A DNA stretch of 64,000 nt, taken from the NCBI GenBank assembly GCA_017745115.1, contig JAGIAA010000006.1, positions 59,663-123,662 of the forward strand, read 5' to 3'. The DNA comes from Sphingobium sp. Lineage in GTDB: Bacteria; Pseudomonadota; Alphaproteobacteria; Sphingomonadales; Sphingomonadaceae. The notes beneath the pieces are model-generated. The model was not told the DNA's origin. It did no database searches and saw nothing but the letters and a program-made list of their open reading frames with translations. A program made the translations under genes and the position numbers. Of the stretch, positions 15,541-24,189 are shown in pieces. How positions within the stretch are numbered: the stretch's first letter is position 1; every line of letters starts with the position of its first letter.

Positions 15541-17406
15541 ATGGAACGACGACGAATTTCAGGATCGATATTGGCAGTTGCGGCGCTCTATGCGTCCGGC
15601 GCACAGGCGCAGGACGCCACAAGCGACGACATCATCATCACGGCCACGGGCCTGCCGCAGGATCGCGACGAGACCGGCCAGGCCATCACCGTCATCAACG
15701 CAAAGACCATCGAAACGCGTCAATCGGTGAGCGTCGCCGACTTGCTCGCGACCACGCCCTCGGTGCGGGTGAACAGCAACGGCAGCCTCGGCTCGGTGAC
15801 CAGCCTGTCGCTGCGCGGCGCCGAAGCCGGGCAGACGGTGGTGCTGCTCGACGGCGTGCGCATCAATGATCCCAGCGGCACGAGCGGGGCGGTCGATTTC
15901 GGCAATCTGCTCATCGGCAATATTCGCCGCATCGAGGTGATGCGCGGCGCCAATGCCATTGCCTATGGTTCGGACGCTATCGGCGGCGTGGTCAACCTCT
16001 CGACCCGCGACGAACCGGTGGACGGCTTCGGTTTTCGCAGCCGCTTGGAGGGCGGTTATGCCGGCACGCTCAACGGGGCCGCGAACCTGAGCTGGGGCAT
16101 CGGGCCGCTGAACGGCGATCTCGGCATCGCAGCTTTGCACACCAAGGGGATCACGAGCGCCGCATCCCGCTTCGGCGCCAACGAGAAGGACGGGCTCGAC
16201 AACATCACCGCCCATGGCCGCGTCGAGGCCGCCTTGTCGCAGGACGTGAAGCTCGACCTGCGCGGCTATTTCGTCGATGCCGACCTGGCTTATGACAGCT
16301 TTTTTGGCACGCCTGCGGACAGCGGCGACACCAGCCATTTCCGGCAGTTGACCGGCTATGCGGGCCTCAACGTCACGACCGGCGCGTTGGAAAGCCGTCT
16401 GTCCGTGACGGTGCTCGGCAACCGGCGCGACTATCGCTTCATGCCGGGCACGCCGCCTGACTTCGGCTATCGCGGCACACGCTGGCGCGCCGATTATGAG
16501 GGCGCGCTGACGCTCAGCCCGGCCGCGAGGTTGGTCCTCGGCCTGTCGCACGACGCTCCGGATTACCGCTTCTTCGGCTTCGGATCGGATGAGACGCACA
16601 AAGCCGACATCGACAGCGTCTTCGGCATGGCGATCGTGAAGCCGCTGGCTCGCCTCACCCTGACCGGGGGCGTCCGTCACGATCATCACAGCCAGTTCGG
16701 CGGCGTCACCACCTTCGGCGCCAATGCGAACTGGGGCCTTGGGGCCGGGCTGACCCGTATTCGCCTGGCTTATGGCGAGGGCTTTCGCGCGCCTTCGCTT
16801 TACCAGCTTTACGACAGCTATAGCGGCAATCGCGCGCTGATGCCGGAGCGATCTCACAGTTTCGATGTCGGCATCGACCGCAGCTTCGCGAGCGGGAAGG
16901 GGCATGTCGCGATCGCTGCCTTCACGCGCGTTACGCGAAACCAGATCGACTATGACCTCACGACCTTCGCTTATGCCAATCTTGCACGGACGACCGCACG
17001 TGGAATCGAGCTCTCGGTGGACTTTGAACCTGTCAAGGATTCAACGATTGCCCTGGCTTATAGCCTTATCGACACGCGTGATCGGACTCCGGCTTCAATA
17101 GCCTTCGACCGGCATCTGCCGCGTCGTCCAGTGAATAGCCTAAGCCTGTCTCTCGATCGGCGCTGGCCTATCGGTCTGTCGACCGGCGCGACCATGAGAC
17201 TGGTCGGCCCGTCGCGCGATCCGACGGGGCCGTCGGGGCGGCTGGGCAGCTACGGCGTGCTCGATCTGCGTGCCGCTATGCCACTGGGCAAGGGGTTCGA
17301 ACTCTATGCCCGGCTCGATAACGCGCTCAATGAGCGCTACGAGACAAGCTATGGCTATTCGAGCTATGGCCGTGCCGCCTATGCCGGCGTCAGGATGACT
17401 CTGTGA
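15541..17406 (+). CDS. btuB: TonB-dependent vitamin B12 receptor BtuB
   Basis: 621 residues from the ATG at 15541. Signal peptide ending AQA, then a TonB box-like DDIIITATG, plug domain (SLSLRGAEAGQTVVLLDGVRI shortened here; GGVVNLST) and a 22-strand barrel finishing with an aromatic end (GVRMTL). This is the outer-membrane transporter for cobalamin. The gene lies behind a cobalamin riboswitch and overlaps the next gene, so the assignment is strong. A longer open frame begins 14 codons upstream but would spoil the signal peptide. Confidence 0.93.
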   Translation: MERRRISGSILAVAALYASGAQAQDATSDDIIITATGLPQDRDETGQAITVINAKTIETRQSVSVADLLATTPSVRVNSNGSLGSVTSLSLRGAEAGQTVVLLDGVRINDPSGTSGAVDFGNLLIGNIRRIEVMRGANAIAYGSDAIGGVVNLSTRDEPVDGFGFRSRLEGGYAGTLNGAANLSWGIGPLNGDLGIAALHTKGITSAASRFGANEKDGLDNITAHGRVEAALSQDVKLDLRGYFVDADLAYDSFFGTPADSGDTSHFRQLTGYAGLNVTTGALESRLSVTVLGNRRDYRFMPGTPPDFGYRGTRWRADYEGALTLSPAARLVLGLSHDAPDYRFFGFGSDETHKADIDSVFGMAIVKPLARLTLTGGVRHDHHSQFGGVTTFGANANWGLGAGLTRIRLAYGEGFRAPSLYQLYDSYSGNRALMPERSHSFDVGIDRSFASGKGHVAIAAFTRVTRNQIDYDLTTFAYANLARTTARGIELSVDFEPVKDSTIALAYSLIDTRDRTPASIAFDRHLPRRPVNSLSLSLDRRWPIGLSTGATMRLVGPSRDPTGPSGRLGSYGVLDLRAAMPLGKGFELYARLDNALNERYETSYGYSSYGRAAYAGVRMTL

Positions 17407-18386
17407 GGCGTTTGGCGATCCTGGCGTCGCTGTTGGCGCTGGCGGCGTGCGGGCAGCATGTCACGCCGGTGGCGAAAGGCGGCGCCGTCCGCATCATGTC
17501 GATGAATCCCTGCATCGACGCTATCCTCGTGCGTGTTGCGGACCCCGGCGAGATCGCGTCGATCAGCCATTACAGCCACGATCCCGCCGCGACCTCGATC
17601 CCGATCGTACAGGCGATGCGCTTTCCGGCCAACGCTGGCACCGCCGAAGAGGTGGTCGCGACCCAGCCCAGCATCGTGCTTCTCGGCGCGCATGGCGATC
17701 CGGCGACGCAGGCGGCCATCCGCGCGGCGGGTGTGGAGGTGGTCACCGTCGGCGTGCCCGCGACCATCGCCGAGAGCCTCGACCAGATCAGGACCGTCGC
17801 GCGCGTGGCGGGTCATCCCGAACGCGGCGAGGCGCTGGCGCGTGAGATCGAGGCAGCGCTCGCGGCGGCGCATCCGGAGGCGGGCTGGCGTCCGGTCGAC
17901 GCCCTTATCCGGCAGGGCAGCGGCCTTGTCCCCGGCACGGGCACGCTGGCGGACGAGCTGCTCGGCCGCACCGGCTTCCGCAACATGAGTGCGGACTACA
18001 AGCTTGCGATGTGGGACGTGCTGCCGCTCGAACCGCTCATCGCCAGGCCGCCGAAACTCCTGCTGATGGACACGACCGAGCATCGCGGCCCGCCCGGCCT
18101 GCTCACCAAGATCCCCAACATGCGCATCGCCGACTTTTCCGAGCGTCTGCTGCAATGCGCGGGACCCAATCTCATCGATGCGGCCAGGCGGTTGGCGAAG
18201 ATTCGTGCCGGCGTCATCCAGGCGCAGGCTGTTATACAGGCACAAGCCGTTCCCCGGCGCAGGCCGGGGTCCACCAGCGCGGCGCGCTGGAGCGCGCTGC
18301 CACGCGCTATACTTGAGGAGGGATGGACCCCGGCCTATGCCGGGGAACGGCCTCGGAAAAATGGGCGTGAGGTTCCGCTGCCATGA
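17403..18386 (+). CDS. btuF: B12-binding lipoprotein BtuF with repeat-derived C-terminus
   Basis: 327 residues from a GTG overlapping the btuB stop. Lipobox ALAACG. A helical-backbone substrate-binding fold follows with MSMNPCIDAILVRVADP, the opening pattern of BtuF-type proteins, and VVATQPSIVLL. The normal protein should end near residue 275 (LIDAARRLAKIRAG). The last 50 or so residues (VIQAQAVIQAQAVPRRRPGS onward) are translated from a dispersed palindromic repeat inserted between btuF and btuC, so the tail is unlike any BtuF. It delivers cobalamin to the BtuCD transporter. Confidence 0.9.
   Translation: MRRLAILASLLALAACGQHVTPVAKGGAVRIMSMNPCIDAILVRVADPGEIASISHYSHDPAATSIPIVQAMRFPANAGTAEEVVATQPSIVLLGAHGDPATQAAIRAAGVEVVTVGVPATIAESLDQIRTVARVAGHPERGEALAREIEAALAAAHPEAGWRPVDALIRQGSGLVPGTGTLADELLGRTGFRNMSADYKLAMWDVLPLEPLIARPPKLLLMDTTEHRGPPGLLTKIPNMRIADFSERLLQCAGPNLIDAARRLAKIRAGVIQAQAVIQAQAVPRRRPGSTSAARWSALPRAILEEGWTPAYAGERPRKNGREVPLP
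18246..18351. repeat. Palindromic dispersed repeat inside btuF 3' end
   Basis: Inverted arms of 28 bases (18246-18273 and 18324-18351, 26 of 28 pairs match) flank a GC-rich centre. The same arm (gttccccggcg...ggccgggg) occurs at 56445-56468 and at 63972-64000. It lies inside the open reading frame of btuF rather than between genes. Confidence 0.85.
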
Positions 18387-19351
18387 CCCGCTCCGCCAAA
18401 CTCGCCCTGCTGGTCCTCAGTGTGGCTGCCGCCTTCCTCTTCTCGCTGATCGCGGGAAAGGTCTGGGTGCCGGTCTGGGGCCTGGCCGATGGCGACCCGC
18501 GCATCCTCATCATGATGGACCTGCGCCTGCCGCGCGCGCTGCTCGGCCTCGTCGTCGGCGCAGGGCTGGGCGTGTCCGGCGCTGCATTGCAGGGCTATAG
18601 CCGCAATCCGCTCGCCGATCCGTCGATCCTCGGCATTTCCGCGGCCGCTGCGCTGGGTGCCGTGCTCGCCATCGCCTTTGGTTTCGGCTTCTCGCCAACC
18701 GGTATCACCGCATGCGCGATGGCCGGCGCGGGAATCGCGGTTCTGCTGCTGGCCTTGCTGGCCGGCCGGAGCGCGAGCGCTGTTGCCTTCATCCTTGCCG
18801 GGACCGTGCTGTCGTCGCTCGCGGGAGCATTGACCGCATTGGTCATCAGCCTCGCGCCCAGTCCTTTCGCCACGTCCGAGATCATCAACTGGCTGATGGG
18901 CGCTCTCACGGACCGCAGCTGGGTGGAAGTCCGGATCGCCGCACCGCTGATCGCCATCGGCTCGGCGATCCTGTTCCTGCAGGGCCGCGCGCTCGATGGG
19001 CTGACGCTCGGCGAGGCCGTGGCGCGCTCACTGGGCATCGATCTCATGCGCCTGCAATATGTCCTCGCTTTTGCCTTGGCGCTGATCGTTGGCGGCTCGG
19101 TCGCGGTGACCGGCATCGTCGGCTTTGTCGGCCTGATCGTCCCGCATCTTATGCGGCCATGGTTCGGTGCCGAGCCTTCGCGCCTGCTGCTGCCCTCGCT
19201 GCTGGGCGGGGCCATGCTGACCCTGGTCGCGGACGGGCTGGTGCGCCTGGCGCCGGGCGGCAGTGAACTGCGTCTCGGCGTGGCCATGGCGATCATCGGC
19301 ACGCCGTTCTTCTTCGCACTGTTATTGCGCTACCGGCGGGAGCTCGGCTGA
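18383..19351 (+). CDS. btuC: Vitamin B12 ABC transporter permease BtuC
   Basis: 322 residues; start codon overlaps the btuF stop (ATGA). About nine to ten membrane helices of the FecCD/BtuC fold, with LRLPRALLGLVVGAGLGVSGA (the usual N-terminal signature), SRNPLADPSILGIS, and the coupling-helix region LGEAVARSLGID. GFVGLIVPHLMR near the C-terminus is also diagnostic. Inner-membrane channel for cobalamin. Confidence 0.94.
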   Translation: MTRSAKLALLVLSVAAAFLFSLIAGKVWVPVWGLADGDPRILIMMDLRLPRALLGLVVGAGLGVSGAALQGYSRNPLADPSILGISAAAALGAVLAIAFGFGFSPTGITACAMAGAGIAVLLLALLAGRSASAVAFILAGTVLSSLAGALTALVISLAPSPFATSEIINWLMGALTDRSWVEVRIAAPLIAIGSAILFLQGRALDGLTLGEAVARSLGIDLMRLQYVLAFALALIVGGSVAVTGIVGFVGLIVPHLMRPWFGAEPSRLLLPSLLGGAMLTLVADGLVRLAPGGSELRLGVAMAIIGTPFFFALLLRYRRELG

Positions 19352-20124
19352 TGCTGGACGCAAAAGGCCTTGGCGTGAGGCTGGGCGGGGCCGAAATCCT
19401 CGCGGGCTTGAGCGCGCGTATCGAGCCGGGCAGGGTGACCGCCATTGTCGGTCCAAACGGCGCGGGCAAGTCGACACTGCTCACCTGCCTTGCGGGGCTG
19501 CGTACAGCTGACAGGGGCGAAGTTCTGCTCAACGGCGTCCTGCTGGGCAGCATGAGCGGCCGTGAGCGCGCGAAGCGGCTCGGCTATCTGCCGCAGGAAA
19601 GTCCGGTGCACTGGAATATCGCCGTGCGGGCGCTCGTCGCGCTCGGCCGCTATCCGCATCGCGATGGCATTGCCGGCGAAAGCGCCTCGGACTGGCTCGC
19701 CGTCCAGCAAGCGCTGAGCGAGGTGGATATGGCGGCTTTCGTGGATCGGTCCGTCAACAGCCTCTCCGGCGGCGAGCGCGCGCGTGTTCTGCTGGCGCGC
19801 GTGCTGGCGGGCACGCCGCAATGGATCCTCGCCGACGAGCCCATGGCGGCGCTCGACCTTGCGCATCGCTACGCGCTCATGGCCCATTTGCGGGATATCG
19901 CGGCACAGGGCGTCGGCGTCGTGATCGTTATCCACGACCTGCCGCTCGCCGCACGCATGGCCGACGATGCCCTGCTGCTCGACGGTGGCCGACTGGTCGC
20001 ATCCGGTCCGGCGCGCGATGTGCTGACGCCCGAGCGGCTCGGCCCGGTCTTCGGCGTCGACTTCGCTTATGGCACCGCCGCCGATGGCCAACCGACGCTG
20101 GTCAGCGCGCCGCGCTTCCCTTGA
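19351..20124 (+). CDS. btuD: Vitamin B12 ABC transporter ATPase BtuD
   Basis: 257 residues; ATG overlaps the btuC stop (TGATG). Walker A GPNGAGKST, Q-loop YLPQES, signature LSGGERARVLLAR, Walker B WILADEP and H-loop VIHDL are all present. Powers cobalamin import with BtuC and BtuF. Last gene of the riboswitch-controlled operon; no cobalamin salvage genes follow. Confidence 0.93.
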   Translation: MLDAKGLGVRLGGAEILAGLSARIEPGRVTAIVGPNGAGKSTLLTCLAGLRTADRGEVLLNGVLLGSMSGRERAKRLGYLPQESPVHWNIAVRALVALGRYPHRDGIAGESASDWLAVQQALSEVDMAAFVDRSVNSLSGGERARVLLARVLAGTPQWILADEPMAALDLAHRYALMAHLRDIAAQGVGVVIVIHDLPLAARMADDALLLDGGRLVASGPARDVLTPERLGPVFGVDFAYGTAADGQPTLVSAPRFP

Positions 20125-20150
20125 GCGTTGCGAGAGCCTAGACGGGGCAT

Positions 20151-21359
20151 ATGCAGCGTTTCGATGTCATCATCCTCGGCGGCGGCCTGGTGGGCCTGTC
20201 CCTCGCCATTGCGCTGGGACGCCATGGCGTCACCTGCGCAGTTGTGGATCCCGCCGATCCGGTCGTGACCACCGCAGCGGGCTTCGACGGCCGTGTTTCG
20301 GCGATCGCCAGTGCCAGCTTCAAGATGTTCGACGCAATCGGCGTTGCCGCCCATCTCGAAGGCAAAACCTGCCCGATCGACCGCATCTGGGTGGGAGAGG
20401 GGTTGTCGGGCGGCGCGCTCGACTTCGCGCCCGATCCCGACGACGGCGCACTGGGATATATGTGCGAAAACCGTGTCTTGCGCATTTCTTTGGACAAAAC
20501 TGCCTCCGAAGTCTCTGAAATCACACGGTTTCAACCCGACAAAGCTGTTGAGGTTGCGCGCGACGATCTCGGTGTCACGGTCAAGCTCGCCAGCGGCGCC
20601 ACGCTCTCCGCCAGCCTGCTCGTCGGCGCCGAGGGACGCGCAAGCCCAACTCGCGAACAGGCCGGTATCGCCGTCGCAAAATGGTCCTATCCGCACGCCG
20701 CATTGGTTACAGCGATCGATCACGACGAACCTCATAGGAACACGGCCTACGAGATTTTCTATACGGACGGCCCTTTCGCGCTGCTCCCGATGCAGCCCGG
20801 CACGCGCTCGGCGATCGTCTGGACAGTGCCGACCGAGCAGGGCCCGGCCTATATGAAGCTGTCCGAGAAGGCATGGCTCGCCGAAGCGCAGAAGCGCATG
20901 GGCGGCTTTCTTGGCGATATCCGTCTTGCCGCGCCGATGCAGAGCTATCCGCTCGGTTATCATCGCGCCGCGCGCATCACTGACCGGCGTCTCGCGCTCG
21001 TCGGAGACGCCGCCCATGGTATCCACCCGATTGCAGGGCAGGGGGTCAACCTCGGCTATCGCGATGTCGCCGCCCTGGCCGAAGTGATTGTCGAGGGCAT
21101 GCGGATCGGCCTCGAGCCGGGCGATGCACAATTGCTCACCCGTTATCAACGCTGGCGCGCACTGGATTCGATCAGTGTCACCATGATGATGGATGGCCTC
21201 GTCCGCCTGTTCGACGTCCCCGGAAAGCCCGCATCGCTGGTCCGTCGCTTCGGACTGTCCGCCGTGCAGAAGCTGGGTCCGCTCAAAGATCGCTTCATGG
21301 CCGAGGCGCGGGGCGAGTCCGGTTCGCGTCCGCGCCTTCTGCTCGGCGACCTGGTCTGA
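20151..21359 (+). CDS. UbiH/COQ6-family FAD-dependent hydroxylase
   Basis: 402 residues. N-terminal FAD dinucleotide motif (DVIILGGGLVGLSLAIALG), DGRVSAIASAS region, and the family signature LVGDAAHGIHPIAGQGVNLGYRD. These flavoprotein monooxygenases hydroxylate the ring in ubiquinone synthesis. Which ring position cannot be told, since alphaproteobacterial members differ in regioselectivity. It starts 26 bases after btuD and may share its transcript; the TSUP gene follows after 4 bases. Confidence 0.88.
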   Translation: MQRFDVIILGGGLVGLSLAIALGRHGVTCAVVDPADPVVTTAAGFDGRVSAIASASFKMFDAIGVAAHLEGKTCPIDRIWVGEGLSGGALDFAPDPDDGALGYMCENRVLRISLDKTASEVSEITRFQPDKAVEVARDDLGVTVKLASGATLSASLLVGAEGRASPTREQAGIAVAKWSYPHAALVTAIDHDEPHRNTAYEIFYTDGPFALLPMQPGTRSAIVWTVPTEQGPAYMKLSEKAWLAEAQKRMGGFLGDIRLAAPMQSYPLGYHRAARITDRRLALVGDAAHGIHPIAGQGVNLGYRDVAALAEVIVEGMRIGLEPGDAQLLTRYQRWRALDSISVTMMMDGLVRLFDVPGKPASLVRRFGLSAVQKLGPLKDRFMAEARGESGSRPRLLLGDLV

Positions 21360-21363
21360 TCCT

Positions 21364-22122
21364 TTGATTGCGCCCGAGACTATCGCGCTGCTCGGCTTGG
21401 CGGCCGGGACCGCCGGCGTCATCGATTCCATCGCGGGCGGCGGCGGCCTCATCACGGTGCCGGCGCTGCTTGCTGCCGGCCTCCCGCCGGTCAATGCGCT
21501 CGCCACCAACAAGCTGCAGTCCGTGTTCAGCCAGATCATGTCGACGTGGCGCTACGCACGGCGCGGCCTGATCGAATTTCGCAGCTATGGTCTGATGGCC
21601 GCGGGCATCTTCGTCGCCTCCGCCGTCGGCGCCTTCACCGTCCAGCATATCTCGGCCGACGCGCTGAAACGCCTCATCCCGTTCCTCGTCATCGGCGCGA
21701 TGCTCTACATGCTGCTTTCGCCGCGCATGGCCGATGCCGAGACCGAGCCACGCCTGTCCAAGGCCGGCTATTCTCCGGTAGCCGGCGCGATCGGCTTCTA
21801 TGATGGCTTCTTCGGCCCCGGCACGGGAAGCTTCTTCACCACGAGCCTCGTCGGTCTGCGCGGCCTCGGCCTGATCCGCGCGGCGGCGCACACCAAGCTC
21901 TTCAACTTCGCCAGCAACGCAGGCAGCCTCGTCCTCTTTCTGGCCGCAGGCCAGGCGGTCTGGCTCGTCGGATTCGTCATGGCGGCCTGCGCGATGGTGG
22001 GCGCCTGGATCGGCTCGCATCTTGCGATGCGCCACGGCGCGCGCGTCATCCGTCCGCTGCTCATCGTCGCGAGCCTTGCCCTCACAGCCAAGCTGATCTG
22101 GGACGGCTTCTTCGCGACCTAG
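21364..22122 (+). CDS. TSUP (TauE/SafE) family permease
   Basis: 252 residues from a TTG at 21364, chosen because it sits just after the preceding stop and gives the standard first helix (IALLGLAAGTAGVIDSIAGGGGLITVPALL). The DSIAGGGG and ATNKLQS motifs and the second-half repeat GFYDGFFGPGTGSF / TKLFNFASN are diagnostic of TauE/SafE (DUF81) membrane proteins, which export sulfite or organosulfur anions in known cases. Substrate unknown. Convergent with the LON-domain gene, 2 bases apart. Confidence 0.88.
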   Translation: MIAPETIALLGLAAGTAGVIDSIAGGGGLITVPALLAAGLPPVNALATNKLQSVFSQIMSTWRYARRGLIEFRSYGLMAAGIFVASAVGAFTVQHISADALKRLIPFLVIGAMLYMLLSPRMADAETEPRLSKAGYSPVAGAIGFYDGFFGPGTGSFFTTSLVGLRGLGLIRAAAHTKLFNFASNAGSLVLFLAAGQAVWLVGFVMAACAMVGAWIGSHLAMRHGARVIRPLLIVASLALTAKLIWDGFFAT

Positions 22123-22124
22123 CT

Positions 22125-22748
22125 TTATTGCAGCGTCGTGCTGCGCCCGTCGCCACGGCGCATGAACTGCATCAGCTGGATCGCAAGCTCGGATCGATCC
22201 GAAAGCGTGTCGGCCTCCAGCATCGCCTGTTTACCCGCCGCGTCGAAGGGCGCGATCTGCCCGATGCCGTTGACCAGTGTTTCATCGTCGAGGCTCGCGA
22301 CCGCGGACCAGTCGACCGAGTAGCCAAGCTGTCCCGCGAACAGCTCTGCCTCCCCCTCGATCGCCGCCCGCTCGCTCGGCGCAAGGATGCCGGGATCGTC
22401 TTCCTCCGCAGTGTAGAGTTCGGCGTCGACCTGGCGGAAGGGTGTCGAGACATCGAGTTCGCCGACAATGCGAAAGCGCGATTCACCTGAAAGGATGATA
22501 TTGAAGCGGCCGTCGTCGAGCGCCTCGATCTCTGCGACGCGGCCCATGCAGCCAACCTGAAACAGCGGCTGCGGCTCGCCGTCGAGACCTGGCGCGCCGA
22601 TCGGCTGGATCATGCCGATGCGCTGGTCCCGCGCCATCACGTCCTGGATCATCGCCCGGTAGCGCGGCTCGAAAATGTGCAGCGGCAAATGCATGCGCGG
22701 AAAGAGAACCGCGCCGCTCAGCGGGAAGATGGCAAGGCGGCGGGACAT
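22125..22748 (-). CDS. LON peptidase substrate-binding domain protein
   Basis: 207 residues. The family opening is LAIFPLSGAVLFPRMHLPLHIFEPRYRAM, followed by GRFNIILSGESRFRI. Only the N-terminal LON domain is present; there is no ATPase or protease domain. It is 15 bases downstream of the thioredoxin/TPR gene on the same strand and both are probably one transcript. This pairing suggests a shared role in protein quality control, but the function of stand-alone LON proteins is not established. Confidence 0.88.
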   Translation of the reverse strand: MSRRLAIFPLSGAVLFPRMHLPLHIFEPRYRAMIQDVMARDQRIGMIQPIGAPGLDGEPQPLFQVGCMGRVAEIEALDDGRFNIILSGESRFRIVGELDVSTPFRQVDAELYTAEEDDPGILAPSERAAIEGEAELFAGQLGYSVDWSAVASLDDETLVNGIGQIAPFDAAGKQAMLEADTLSDRSELAIQLMQFMRRGDGRSTTLQ

Positions 22749-22763
22749 ATGCGCCGCCTGCCT

Positions 22764-23675
22764 TCAGGCGAACAGGATGGCCGAGAGGCGGCGGCGCTGG
22801 TTGCTGACCCACGGATCCTCAAGGCCGACGACCTCGAACAGCTGGAGCAGCTGGTTGCGGGCCTTGCCGTCTTCCCAAGCCCGGTCGCGCTCGATGCTGG
22901 CGAGCAGCGCATCGGCAGCGCCGTCACGATCGCCATTGGCCATGCGTGCGGCGCTGAGCTCAAAATGCGCCTCATGATCGTCCGGATTGGCTGCGATGCG
23001 GGCTTCGAGAGGGCCTGTCTCGACGCCGGGCGTTGCGGAGCGGGCAAGCGCGATTGCCGCGCGGCCACGTTCGACATGGCTGTCCTTGGCCACGTCGGCA
23101 GGCAGGCTGCCGAGCAGCTGTTCCGCTTCGTCCAGCTGACCCAAGGCGACCAGCGTGCGGATGAGGCCGCCCATGACTTCGGCATTGTCGGGCGCCACGT
23201 CGGCGAGCTGTGCGAAAACTGAATAAGCCCGTTCATTGTCGCCGGCCGCGAGCACCTCTTCGCCCATCGCGATGAGCGGCGCCATGTCCTGTGCCTGCTG
23301 GCTCGCCTCGCTCTGGATCGGCAGCTGGGCAAGCAGCTGGTCGAGCATCTGGCGGTATTGGCCCTCTGTCCGGGCTTGTGTCAGGTCCGCCACCGGCTGG
23401 CCCTGGAAGAAGGCATAGACGGTCGGGATCGACTGGACGCGGAACTGGCTCGAGATGAAGCGGTTCTCGTCGACATTGATCTTGACCAGGATGACGCCGC
23501 GATCCGCATATTCATCCGCGATCTTCTCGATCACCGGCGAGAGCTGCTTGCAAGGCCCGCACCACTCCGCCCAAAAGTCGATGAGCACGAGCTTGGACTG
23601 CGACGGCTCGACGACGTCCCGCCGAAAGTCGGCGACCGCCTGTTTGTCCTGTTCGCTCAAGCCCAGCGTAGCCAA
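22764..23675 (-). CDS. Thioredoxin-TPR chaperone (CnoX/YbbN-like)
   Basis: 303 residues from a TTG at 23675. That start has GGGAG 8 bases upstream and gives (M)ATLGLSEQDKQAV; the open frame extends further but lacks a better start. Thioredoxin domain at about 15-120 with an intact WCGPC active site (the E. coli protein has lost this pair). TPR-like helices follow to the C-terminus, as in CnoX. Members of the family act as holdases that hand clients to GroEL. Having both cysteines implies redox activity as well. Confidence 0.88.
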   Translation of the reverse strand: MATLGLSEQDKQAVADFRRDVVEPSQSKLVLIDFWAEWCGPCKQLSPVIEKIADEYADRGVILVKINVDENRFISSQFRVQSIPTVYAFFQGQPVADLTQARTEGQYRQMLDQLLAQLPIQSEASQQAQDMAPLIAMGEEVLAAGDNERAYSVFAQLADVAPDNAEVMGGLIRTLVALGQLDEAEQLLGSLPADVAKDSHVERGRAAIALARSATPGVETGPLEARIAANPDDHEAHFELSAARMANGDRDGAADALLASIERDRAWEDGKARNQLLQLFEVVGLEDPWVSNQRRRLSAILFA

Positions 23676-23852
23676 GTTCTTAACTCCCTGTCGTGTATCG
23701 GCGATCAAGCCCCCATTATGGGGCGGCGCCACCCCCTTTCGCAAGGGCGGACGGGATTCTTTGACCAAGCCACAAAAGAGGCTTGCCGGGTCCGAACCGC
23801 TTTGCTAGGTGCGCGCCTCACCCGTCGCTGGGGCTTCCCGGTGACCGCCAGA

Positions 23853-23927
23853 GCGGGCGTAGCTCAGGGGTAGAGCACAACCTTGCCAAGGTTGGGGTCG
23901 AGGGTTCGAATCCCTTCGCCCGCTCCA
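23853..23927 (+). tRNA. tRNA-Gly (anticodon GCC)
   Basis: Cloverleaf can be drawn by eye. The 7-bp acceptor stem pairs gcgggcg with cgcccgc. The D arm is gctc...gagc. The anticodon stem caacc/ggttg holds loop ttgccaa with GCC at 23885-23887. The T arm gaggg-ttcgaat-ccctt and an encoded CCA end follow. A run of six T follows directly. Start chosen from the acceptor pairing. Confidence 0.97.
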
Positions 23928-24189
23928 GTTTTTTCATAATTAAATCAATATATTGATCGGCGAACGGGTCGTCGCAACTGAGCTGCTTTTTGGGCTTGGG
24001 TCACCATCTGGTCACCGCCGTTCTGTTTCTCGAGACTGTCCGATCGCATATCGAGCATGGCTGTTTCCGCCCCGATTGCGGATGTTCTCAGCCAGAAAGA
24101 CGACTTTCAAAGCGGCCATTCACGCTCAGGTCAGCAACGCCGTTTATATTCCGGCTCGTCGCATCCACGCCATCTTAGAGAGGCGGCCG

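Noticed and set aside
23928..24189. Possible integration site remnant after tRNA-Gly
   Set aside because: tRNA genes are common integration sites, but no integrase, no repeated tRNA end and no mobile gene was found downstream.
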